Assembly (NCBI RefSeq): GCF_024734075.1
Contig: NZ_CP102850.1
Span: 2,976,001 to 3,040,000, forward strand
DNA: 64,000 nt
Direction of reading: 5' to 3'
Source: Gordonia mangrovi
Lineage (GTDB): Bacteria; Actinomycetota; Actinomycetes; Mycobacteriales; Mycobacteriaceae
Below the pieces are notes generated by a model. It had not been told where the DNA came from. It saw nothing but the letters and a program-made list of their open reading frames with translations, and did not search any database. Position numbers and translations under genes: made by a program. Below are positions 43,783 through 51,190 of the stretch, piece after piece. Every line of letters begins with the position of its first letter. The first letter of the stretch is position 1.

Positions 43783-44796
43783 GTGTCCATTGCAACCCAG
43801 ACCGACCCTGACCAAGACATCGGCCCTGCGAGAAGTCGTACCAAGACCGTTCAGTCGATATTGGAACGCTTCGCGCTGGTCATCTTGACCTTCGGTGTCT
43901 TCGTCTTCTTCGCTACATGGCCCCAGACATCTGCGACCTTCCTGTCGATCGACAACCTGCAGAACGTCGCAGCCAATCAGTCCGCACTCGTGTTAGCCGC
44001 TCTTGCCTCGTTGTTCCCGCTCGTGTGCGGGGAGTTCGATTTGTCGGTGGGCGCCGTGGCGACAACCACCCACATCGTCGTGGCATCCTTCGCGGCGAAC
44101 GGCTGGTCGCTGCCCGTCGCGATCGTGATGGGTCTACTGGTGGGATTGGTGGTGGGTGGCATCAACGCGGTACTGGTGACCCGAGTCGGAGTGAACGGAA
44201 TCATCACCACCCTCGGCATGGCAACGTTGCTGACCGGGCTGGTCACCTGGGGGACCGGTGGAGTGAACATTGTCGAAGGAATCCCACGTAGTTTGACCGA
44301 CGTTGGGACCATGGCCATCATCGGCATTCCCGCATTGACCATCGCCGCCTTGGTTGCCGGTGGTTTGGTTGCGTACTTCTTTGCGCTCACCCCTCCTGGC
44401 CGTCGACTGACCATGATCGGGTCCAACCGCCGAGCGGCCGATCTGGTCGGCATCGGTGTCCAACGGCACGTGGCTTCCGCATTCGTGTTGTCGGCGTTGT
44501 TTGCCTCGCTCGCGGGTATCGCATTGTTGGCCCGGAACGGAATTGCGAGCCCTCAGGCCGGCGGCACGGCATTCACCCTCCAGGCGCTATCTGCTGTCTT
44601 TCTGGGGGCCACGGCAATTTGGCCAGGGAGGTTCAACGTACTGGGGACTTTTGTTGCGGTGTTCTTCATCGCGATCAGCGTCGCGGGCCTGTCGCTGGCG
44701 GGCGCGGCAGGATGGGTAAGCGACGTCTTCACTGGTGCTGCACTGGTCATTGCGGTAGCGGCATCGACTCTGGTCGGACGACGACACCGTAGTTGA
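43783..44796 (+). CDS. Sugar ABC transporter permease (RbsC type)
   Basis: 337 residues from a GTG at 43783 (GGGAGA upstream). Eight to ten membrane spans; family motifs GEFDLSVGAVATTTHIVVA, NGIITTLGMATLLTG and the GGTAFTLQALSAVFLGATAI region. Only one permease gene is present, so the membrane part is a homodimer, as usual for this family. It ends the importer operon; the next gene has its own operator copy. Confidence 0.92.
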   Translation: MSIATQTDPDQDIGPARSRTKTVQSILERFALVILTFGVFVFFATWPQTSATFLSIDNLQNVAANQSALVLAALASLFPLVCGEFDLSVGAVATTTHIVVASFAANGWSLPVAIVMGLLVGLVVGGINAVLVTRVGVNGIITTLGMATLLTGLVTWGTGGVNIVEGIPRSLTDVGTMAIIGIPALTIAALVAGGLVAYFFALTPPGRRLTMIGSNRRAADLVGIGVQRHVASAFVLSALFASLAGIALLARNGIASPQAGGTAFTLQALSAVFLGATAIWPGRFNVLGTFVAVFFIAISVAGLSLAGAAGWVSDVFTGAALVIAVAASTLVGRRHRS

Positions 44797-44810
44797 CGAC
44801 CGCGAAGCCG

Positions 44811-44833
44811 TACTGCACCGAATAGTTGCATTA
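44811..44833. promoter_or_regulatory. Module-5 operator, site D
   Basis: TACTGCACC at the left and ATAGTTGCATTA at the right, about 14 of 23 positions equal to site A. It lies 63 bases before the quinone-oxidoreductase-like gene and suggests a second regulated promoter within the plus-strand gene run. Confidence 0.5.
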
Positions 44834-44895
44834 ACAAATTCAGCCGCGTAGATTCAAATCACAAGTGCTCAAACACAATACGAAGGAGGCGACGA

Positions 44896-45843
44896 ATGCG
44901 TGCTGCGCAGATCGTCCGGTACGGCGAACCCGTCGAGTTCGAGATCGTCGAGACCAAAGATCCGGAGTTGGCCGGGGACGAGGTGCTGGTCGACGTTGAG
45001 GCGGTCGGCGTGAACTTCCACGATCTGAATGTCGCTGCCAACGCGTATGGGCAGAATGTAGCCCTACCGCACGTTCTCGGATCAGAGGTCATCGGTCGCC
45101 TAGCGGACGGGACGAGGGTGGCCGCGCTCACGACAGAGGGCGGCGGGTTCGCCGAGCGCGTGGCGGTGTCCAGGGAAGTGGTCTTTCCTCTTCCTGAAGG
45201 CGTAGGTGACCTCGAAGCTCTGACGATGGTGATCCAAGGCAACACTGCGTGGCACGCGTTGCACACGCTGGGGCGCATCGGCAAAGGGGACTCGGTTCTC
45301 GTGCTCGGCGCAGCCGGCGGCGTCGGAATGCTGGCAATCCAACTGGCCAAACTGGCAGGTGCAGCAACGGTTGTGGCCGGGGTGTCTTCGGAATCGAAGA
45401 ATTCAAAGGTGTCCGAACTGGGTGCTGATCACGTGATCAATTCGCGCGGAGACGATCTCGCATCTGCCATCATGGATGCCACCAGGGATCACGGTGTGGA
45501 CGTTGTGGTCGACAACATCGGAGGATCGGCCTTCGATCAGGCGGTAGAGGCTGCGCGTCCACTGGCGCGACTCGTCTCGGTGGGGAAAGCAAGTGGCGAT
45601 GCGCCGACGCCGTACGATCCGCGTGCCCTCAGCCGACGCAACCTCGTTGTGTCGGGAATGTATCTAGGTACGTTTCCGCCGGGACTTCTCCGCGAATCGA
45701 TGGCGGAACTCGTTGCGCTCCTTGCAGCGGGCGAACTTCGCGTTGATGACGGCGGCCGCTACGCGTTCGACAAAGCAGATGAAGCCGTGAATGCGCTTCG
45801 GACGAGAAGCGGCGGCGGCAAGATCGTTGTCACCGTTCCTTAG
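44896..45843 (+). CDS. Medium-chain dehydrogenase (NADPH:quinone oxidoreductase-like)
   Basis: 315 residues from the ATG at 44896 (AAGGAGG upstream). N-terminal GroES-like domain without the usual zinc ligands, with GVNFHDLNVAANAYG and LGSEVIGRL, then the nucleotide-binding motif VLGAAGGVGMLAIQLAKLAGA. The zinc-free layout favours quinone reductase, enoyl reductase or crotonyl-type chemistry. It probably reduces or oxidises an intermediate of the module. Confidence 0.88.
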   Translation: MRAAQIVRYGEPVEFEIVETKDPELAGDEVLVDVEAVGVNFHDLNVAANAYGQNVALPHVLGSEVIGRLADGTRVAALTTEGGGFAERVAVSREVVFPLPEGVGDLEALTMVIQGNTAWHALHTLGRIGKGDSVLVLGAAGGVGMLAIQLAKLAGAATVVAGVSSESKNSKVSELGADHVINSRGDDLASAIMDATRDHGVDVVVDNIGGSAFDQAVEAARPLARLVSVGKASGDAPTPYDPRALSRRNLVVSGMYLGTFPPGLLRESMAELVALLAAGELRVDDGGRYAFDKADEAVNALRTRSGGGKIVVTVP

Positions 45844-45861
45844 TGGCCCTGTCCGGAGATT

Positions 45862-45982
45862 CGTCCGGGGTCTTCGGCGTTCGATCGACGAGTGGCGGCG
45901 CTGTCGTCGCTCGCGATGACGCTGTCGTCGCTCCGTCCTCGGACCTGCCAGTCGCCCATCGCTGTACCGAAGACCCCGGACG
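45862..45982 (+). repeat. Long-range inverted repeat in the leader before the hydrolase
   Basis: CGTCCGGGGTCTTCGG at 45862-45877 and its exact reverse complement at 45967-45982, 89 bases apart. Between them CGCTGTCGTCGCTC occurs twice (45899-45912, 45920-45933). The 212-base leader has no convincing gene. A structured 5' leader or processing site between the reductase and hydrolase genes is possible. Confidence 0.5.
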
Positions 45983-46055
45983 GATTTGCGAACAGCACCG
46001 CCTAGCGCCGACGAGCGCTACAGCCAAAACAACTAATACACAACAGGAGTCAACT

Positions 46056-47228
46056 GTGACTGTGAACTCTGACATTGACATCCCCGCCGACGCGGAGCCG
46101 GGTGCCTTCATGTATTGGCCGGAAAGTCCTTATTGGTCATTCCAGGTATTGCGCTTGTTCGTGCAGGCCAGTGACGGCGGCGCGGACATCTCTGAAGTGC
46201 ACTTCGCGGTGCGAGACCTGCGGCCGGGAGATGTCGAAGGCTGGTACGCGTCGCTGTACGCGCTGGCTTCGCGGGTCGAGAAGTCGGGCGACGAGGCGCG
46301 GGCGACCGGCGATACCATCACCGCTCGGGACGCCTGGCGGCGGGCCAGTAATTACTACCGAGCTTCGATCTTCTTCCTTTTGCCCGAGGACCAGCGCTAT
46401 CGCAGTGGGGTGGCAGATCGGCGGAGGGCCTTCCAGAAGTCGTTGGCGTATGACGATCTCGCCATTCGAAGTGTCGAGATTCCCTTCGAAAGCGGCACTT
46501 TGCCAGGCTATCTGTTCCACAAGCCGGCGCCGAGCCGACCGCTACCCACCGTCATGATCTGTGGTGGCGCCGATTCGGTCTGTGAGGAGCTGTACTTCGC
46601 GCTCGGGCGTCGGCTGGCCGAGCGAGGATTCCAAGTCCTGACTCTCGATGGCCCTGGTCAGGGTGAGGCGCGCGTGCGAGGGCACCTGCTTCGACATGAC
46701 TGGGAGACAGTCGTGGGCGCCGCTATCGACTTCCTCGAGCAGGACGAAGTCACTGACGTCAACCGCATCGCGATGGTCGGGCAGAGCCTGGGCGGGCTGT
46801 TCGCGATCCGCGCGGCGGCGTACGAGCCGCGTCTCGCGGGCGCAATCGCCTGGGGAGCGCAGTGGGATATCCAGGCGCAGATCAAGGCCAAGCTCCAGCA
46901 CGGTGGCCACACGATTGACCATCTTGCTGCACTGCTTCCGCAGATGCTCGGGGTCGCCGACACCGAGGCTGCCCTCGAAGCTCTTGCGCCCTTCCGTGTT
47001 CCGGTTGTGGACGAACTTCAGTGTCCGGTGCTGGTGGTTCATGGTGCGGCCGACACCATCGTCCCGGTGGGTCTTGCCCACCGGCTCTTCGAAGCCTTGC
47101 CCGAGGGTGACAACGAACTCAAAGTGTTTGAGTACGGTGAGCCCGGATGTGAACACTGTCAGTGTGACTCGACAGCTGCGTCGGTGAGCGTCATCGGATC
47201 GTGGCTACAGCGGCAACTCGGTCGATGA
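46056..47228 (+). CDS. Alpha/beta hydrolase, 2,6-dihydropseudooxynicotine-hydrolase/FrsA-like
   Basis: 390 residues from a GTG at 46056 with AGGAG 6 bases upstream; upstream codons are not family-like. N-terminal helical cap (to about 150) precedes the core with GGADSVCEELYFALG, nucleophile Ser in MVGQSLGGLFA, acid Asp in VHGAADTIVP and a candidate His in EPGCEHCQCDS. Relatives include C-C-bond hydrolases of 2-oxo or diketone substrates in aromatic and nicotine breakdown, so C-C cleavage is as likely as ester cleavage. Confidence 0.83.
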   Translation: MTVNSDIDIPADAEPGAFMYWPESPYWSFQVLRLFVQASDGGADISEVHFAVRDLRPGDVEGWYASLYALASRVEKSGDEARATGDTITARDAWRRASNYYRASIFFLLPEDQRYRSGVADRRRAFQKSLAYDDLAIRSVEIPFESGTLPGYLFHKPAPSRPLPTVMICGGADSVCEELYFALGRRLAERGFQVLTLDGPGQGEARVRGHLLRHDWETVVGAAIDFLEQDEVTDVNRIAMVGQSLGGLFAIRAAAYEPRLAGAIAWGAQWDIQAQIKAKLQHGGHTIDHLAALLPQMLGVADTEAALEALAPFRVPVVDELQCPVLVVHGAADTIVPVGLAHRLFEALPEGDNELKVFEYGEPGCEHCQCDSTAASVSVIGSWLQRQLGR

Positions 47229-47372
47229 TCGACGACGACGCTGTGCGTTCGGGTGTCGTGTGCGGGGTGGACGCCCCGCGTGGATTCGCGCGGCGCGTGC
47301 GCACGTGGCTGTATCGATGGTGGCTTGATGCCGCGCGAATCCTGCGGTGACCGCATCAGGAGGTCAGTAGAG

Positions 47373-48185
47373 GTGGTCGAGGTGGCAGGTCGCACAGCAG
47401 TTGCGCACCTGGGATTACTGTATCCGGCCGTGTCGCTCTCGGAGCGAGTCATTGCCGCCGCAGAGGACGGTTTCTCGCATGTTGATTTCTGGGAAGTGCC
47501 GCCCGGAGAACTGGACCGCGTTGCCGATTCGGTGGCATCGGCTGGAGTCCAGGTGAATTCGATCAACGTGCCGCGTGGTTCGCATGCCGAATGTGGACGG
47601 ATGGCCGACCCGGAACAGGTCGCGCAGTGGCGGCGCTCATTTGAAGAGACGTTGTCGGCTGCAGTCTGTTTGGGCGTGCAGTTCATCAACATGGTCGCCG
47701 GCAACCGCCAGCCCGGTGTCGATCAGGACGCTGTGCTGACTGAGAATCTGAACTGGGCACTGAGCAGAACTCCCGTTGACGGCGCGCAGCTACTAATCGA
47801 ACCGCTGAGTGAGACGACGTATCCAGGGTATTTGATCACCAGCTGTGAACAAGTCATTCGACTACGTGCCGGCCTGGATGAGCCCGGGCGACTCGGGCTG
47901 CTGTTCGACACTTTTCACGTCGCCGCCGAGGGGCACAACGTGTCCACCGTGTTCGCAGAGTATGCGCCATGGGTTCGCCACGTCCAGGTAGCGGACTCAC
48001 CCGGACGTGGCGACCCAGGGACCGGCGACATCGACTGGAGTCGGTTCTTCCGAATCCTTGCGGACCGTGACTATCGGGGCAAGGTCAGTCTTGAGTATGT
48101 TCCCAGCGATGCACGCGCCGGTCTGGGATGGACCTACGGAGGTGAGTACGGTGCCGCAGGAATCGGTATCGCAGACAACCGGTGA
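47373..48185 (+). CDS. Hydroxypyruvate-isomerase-like TIM-barrel protein
   Basis: 270 residues from a GTG at 47373 with AGGAGG 9 bases upstream; an ATG at 47328 in the same frame is less well placed. The Hyi family is recognised by HVQVADSPGRGDPGTGDIDW, the metal-binding glutamate in LLIEPLSETTYPGYL and the aspartate/histidine in LLFDTFHVAAEG. Members interconvert hydroxypyruvate and tartronate semialdehyde or epimerise ketoses. The 3-hydroxyisobutyrate-dehydrogenase-type enzymes on both sides could then reduce tartronate semialdehyde to glycerate. Confidence 0.86.
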   Translation: MVEVAGRTAVAHLGLLYPAVSLSERVIAAAEDGFSHVDFWEVPPGELDRVADSVASAGVQVNSINVPRGSHAECGRMADPEQVAQWRRSFEETLSAAVCLGVQFINMVAGNRQPGVDQDAVLTENLNWALSRTPVDGAQLLIEPLSETTYPGYLITSCEQVIRLRAGLDEPGRLGLLFDTFHVAAEGHNVSTVFAEYAPWVRHVQVADSPGRGDPGTGDIDWSRFFRILADRDYRGKVSLEYVPSDARAGLGWTYGGEYGAAGIGIADNR

Positions 48186-49848
48186 GCTGTTCTCGGCAAA
48201 GGGATTCGACGGTTTCCTCGCGAGGGCGTTCATGACCGCTGAGGGCTTCTCACCAGAAGCGGTGGGGCAGCGCCCAGTGATCGGTATTGCGAACAGCTGG
48301 AGCGAGCTGACTCCATGTAACGCCGGCTTGCGCGAGCTTGCGGCGGCCGTCAAACGAGGGGTGATCGCCGCGGGCGGGTTTCCGCTGGAGTTTCCGACAA
48401 TCTCACTGTCGGAGCCATACATCAGGCCCAGTTCGCTGTACCTACGCAATCTGATGGCGATGGACGTCGAAGAGATGATCACCTCGTCGCCGATCGATGG
48501 GGTCGTCATGTTGGGCGGATGTGACAAGACCGTTCCGGCACAGTTGATGGGAGCCTACAGCGCAGACCGCCCATCGCTCACCATCGCCGCCGGCCCACGG
48601 GCGTTGGGACGCTGGGGGGACAGGGAACTCACCACCGACGACATCTGGTCGTTGTCGGATGACCACCGTGCGGGGCTGTTAAGCGATGAGGACTGGTCAT
48701 GTGTCGAGACATGTCTCAACGACAGCGTCGGTACATGCAATGTCATGGGTACGGCCACGACGATGGCGATCGTCGCGGAGGCCCTCGGCATGGCGCTACC
48801 CGGTAGCGCTCTGTTGCCGGCAACCAGCGCTCGGCGCCGTGCCGCGGCAGAGAAGACCGGACGACAGATCGTCGAGCGCGCTCGAGCGGGGTTGACGCCC
48901 TCGCAGGTGGTGACCCGTGAGGCGATCTGGAACGCCATCAGGGTTACCGCGGCATGCGGCGGTTCCACCAATGCGCTGCTCCATCTGGCAGCACTTGCCG
49001 GACGCGTCGGCGAGCCGCTCGACACCGGTGAACTTCGCGAATGCCTGCGAGGCGTCCCATTGATCACCGACGTGCGACCTGCCGGTGACTACCACCTGTC
49101 TGATCTCGACGCGGTGGGTGGGGCGCCGGCCGTGATCGCTGAACTCGGCGACCTCTTCGACACCACCCAGCTGGCCGGAACCGACCGCCCGTGGTCGGAG
49201 ATCATCGTTCGCCGTGCACCGGTGCGTACCTCCGGGGCAATTCGTAGTTCGGTTTCTTCGGCACGCACGGCGGGGCTTGCAGTGGTGGCCGGGACTCTCG
49301 CGCCCGATGGCGCAGTCGTGAAATGCGCAGGAGCAGATGAACGCTTGCTCAGTCACTGCGGTCCGGCAGTGGTGTTCGACGGTGTCGAGGACCTCCACGA
49401 TCGGATTGACGACCCGAACCTGGAGGTGACTGCTGACAGCGTCCTGGTACTCCGCGGGGTCGGCCCGGTAGGGGGGCCCGGCATGCCTGAGGTTGGTGCC
49501 ATCCCGATCCCGAAGACGTTGGTGCAGTCCGGGGTTCGCGACATGGTGCGGATCTCCGATGCTCGCATGAGCGGAACATCGAGCGGAACGATGATATTGC
49601 ACGCCTGTCCGGAGGCGGCTGTGGGTGGTCCATTGGCGCTGGTGCGCGACGGTGACGCCGTCGAGCTGGATGTGCACGCGGGCCGGTTGGACTTACTCGT
49701 CGACGAACATGAACTCGAAGCGCGTCGAGCGAGGTTGTCGCAAGCCAAGGCACCGTCACGTGGCTTCGAGCGCCTGCACCACGAGCATGTGCTGCAGGCC
49801 TCGGAAGGTTGCGATTTTGACTTTCTCAGGAGCGGTGCACGTGTGTAG
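48151..49848 (+). CDS. IlvD/Edd-family dehydratase (sugar-acid dehydratase clade)
   Basis: 565 residues from a GTG at 48151 with GGAGG 8 bases upstream; it overlaps the preceding gene by 35 bases. Three Fe-S cysteines are in place: NSWSELTPCNAGL, GGCDKTVPAQLMG and GTCNVMGTATTMAIVAEALGM; later motifs AACGGSTNALLHLAA, GPVGGPGMPE and DARMSGTSSGT. The CNxMGTAxTM form is seen in pentonate and other sugar-acid dehydratases rather than in dihydroxyacid dehydratase of valine synthesis, and the catabolic context agrees. It removes water from a 2,3-dihydroxy acid to give a 2-oxo-3-deoxy acid. Confidence 0.89.
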   Translation: MPQESVSQTTGELFSAKGFDGFLARAFMTAEGFSPEAVGQRPVIGIANSWSELTPCNAGLRELAAAVKRGVIAAGGFPLEFPTISLSEPYIRPSSLYLRNLMAMDVEEMITSSPIDGVVMLGGCDKTVPAQLMGAYSADRPSLTIAAGPRALGRWGDRELTTDDIWSLSDDHRAGLLSDEDWSCVETCLNDSVGTCNVMGTATTMAIVAEALGMALPGSALLPATSARRRAAAEKTGRQIVERARAGLTPSQVVTREAIWNAIRVTAACGGSTNALLHLAALAGRVGEPLDTGELRECLRGVPLITDVRPAGDYHLSDLDAVGGAPAVIAELGDLFDTTQLAGTDRPWSEIIVRRAPVRTSGAIRSSVSSARTAGLAVVAGTLAPDGAVVKCAGADERLLSHCGPAVVFDGVEDLHDRIDDPNLEVTADSVLVLRGVGPVGGPGMPEVGAIPIPKTLVQSGVRDMVRISDARMSGTSSGTMILHACPEAAVGGPLALVRDGDAVELDVHAGRLDLLVDEHELEARRARLSQAKAPSRGFERLHHEHVLQASEGCDFDFLRSGARV

Positions 49849-50728
49849 CGACGTCGGATTTGTAGGCCTCGGAACCATGGGCGGGCGAATGGCCGAGAGA
49901 CTCCAACAAGCAGGCCATCGTCTTGTCGTCTACAACCGGTCCGTGGACAAATCGGCGCCGTTCGCGGCACGCGGAGCGCGTATTGCGAAGCAGCCGGCGG
50001 AGGTTACGAAGAACTGCCATGTGGTCGTCAGTTGCCTCCTGGATGATGCTGCCGTCAAGGAGGTATATCTGGGCGCGAACGGTTTGCTCACGCACGCTAC
50101 GGAACGGCACGTCTTCGTTGAACACGGCACATTCTCGCCGGAAGTACGGTCGCAGATAGCGGATCGTGCTTCATTGGTGGGCGCCACGTTCCTCGATGCG
50201 CCGGTGACCGGCGGCCCCGAGGGGGCGCGTGCCGGCACTTTGATCACCATGGTGGGTGGAGTCGAGTCGGCCACCGATCAGGTTCGTTCTCTCATGCTCG
50301 AGTATTCCAGCGACGTGGTGCACCTCGGTGACGGCGGTGCAGGACTGCGTCTGAAGTTGATCAACCAGTTCCTCGTGACCACCCATGTCGTGTCAGCGGC
50401 GATCGGCGTCAACTTGTTGCGCTCCACCGGTCTACCGGTGGAGGAGTCGGCCCGGGTGTTGGACGGAGGGTGGGCTGCCAGCACGATGTTGCGCAGAGCG
50501 TTCGACGCGGAGCGGAACCAGGATAACTCGTCGTGCGGAGCGCCTATCAGCGCGTTGATATCGGTGTCAGGTCCCATTGCATCGGAATTAGCGTCCGCCG
50601 GTATCGATGGGAACTTCTTCGCCGCCGCCAAGGAGATATTGACGCAAGCGGCTGAGGGCAGTGATGTCGGCGTCGATGTCAGCCGGCTGTCGGCGCATCT
50701 GGAAATGGCTGGGAATCAGCACGATTGA
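49841..50728 (+). CDS. 3-Hydroxyisobutyrate dehydrogenase-family reductase 2
   Basis: 295 residues from a GTG at 49841 with CAGGAG 8 bases upstream, overlapping the dehydratase stop by 8 bases. Rossmann GFVGLGTMGGRMAERLQQAG, substrate loop DAPVTGGPEGARAGTL and catalytic lysine in GLRLKLINQFLV. Probably a tartronate-semialdehyde or 2-oxo-3-deoxyacid-fragment reductase working after the isomerase-like or dehydratase enzymes. Clearly different from the paralogue at 38050, so the two likely use different substrates. Confidence 0.89.
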   Translation: MCSDVGFVGLGTMGGRMAERLQQAGHRLVVYNRSVDKSAPFAARGARIAKQPAEVTKNCHVVVSCLLDDAAVKEVYLGANGLLTHATERHVFVEHGTFSPEVRSQIADRASLVGATFLDAPVTGGPEGARAGTLITMVGGVESATDQVRSLMLEYSSDVVHLGDGGAGLRLKLINQFLVTTHVVSAAIGVNLLRSTGLPVEESARVLDGGWAASTMLRRAFDAERNQDNSSCGAPISALISVSGPIASELASAGIDGNFFAAAKEILTQAAEGSDVGVDVSRLSAHLEMAGNQHD

Positions 50729-50767
50729 GCGCTCCAGTCAGTGAATCACCCTAAGAAAGGAATAGAA

Positions 50768-51190
50768 ATGATCTACCACGGAATTCGGTTTACATTCCGA
50801 GACAGTGCAACCCAGGAGCAGATAGATACCTGTATGGACAGTCTGCGCAATCAGGGCGAATCCATTCCCGCGGTCTCGTCGTATGTGGTAGGACGCGACT
50901 TCGGCGGCGAGTATGAGTATGGTGCCATCTACGCTCTACCTGACCTCGATGGCTATTGGGAGTACCTCATTCACCCGTCGCATCTCAACAGCGACAAGGT
51001 TGGATTGCCGCACATCTCCAAGTTCGTTTCATTCGACGTCACCGACGAATCCGACCCCGATGTGGGCACCAAGATCGCGGCGCTGCATCAGCGGCGCTAC
51101 GACGAGATGCCATGGGTCTCCGATCTCGTTGCGGGACTCGATGATTACGCAGGTAGTGCGGCGCCGGGAGACCACGGGTCAGCGACGTAG
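50768..51190 (+). CDS. Dabb-family (stress-responsive A/B barrel) protein
   Basis: 140 residues from the ATG at 50768 (AGAAAGGAAT upstream). The single ferredoxin-like barrel of the family shows in IRFTFRDSATQEQIDTCMD, VVGRDFGGEYEYGAIYAL and SHLNSDKVGLPHISKFVSFD. Such proteins are found in many catabolic operons, sometimes as small cyclases, isomerases or decarboxylases; no reaction can be assigned. Its stop codon abuts the stop of the convergent AAA ATPase with no spacer. Confidence 0.8.
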   Translation: MIYHGIRFTFRDSATQEQIDTCMDSLRNQGESIPAVSSYVVGRDFGGEYEYGAIYALPDLDGYWEYLIHPSHLNSDKVGLPHISKFVSFDVTDESDPDVGTKIAALHQRRYDEMPWVSDLVAGLDDYAGSAAPGDHGSAT

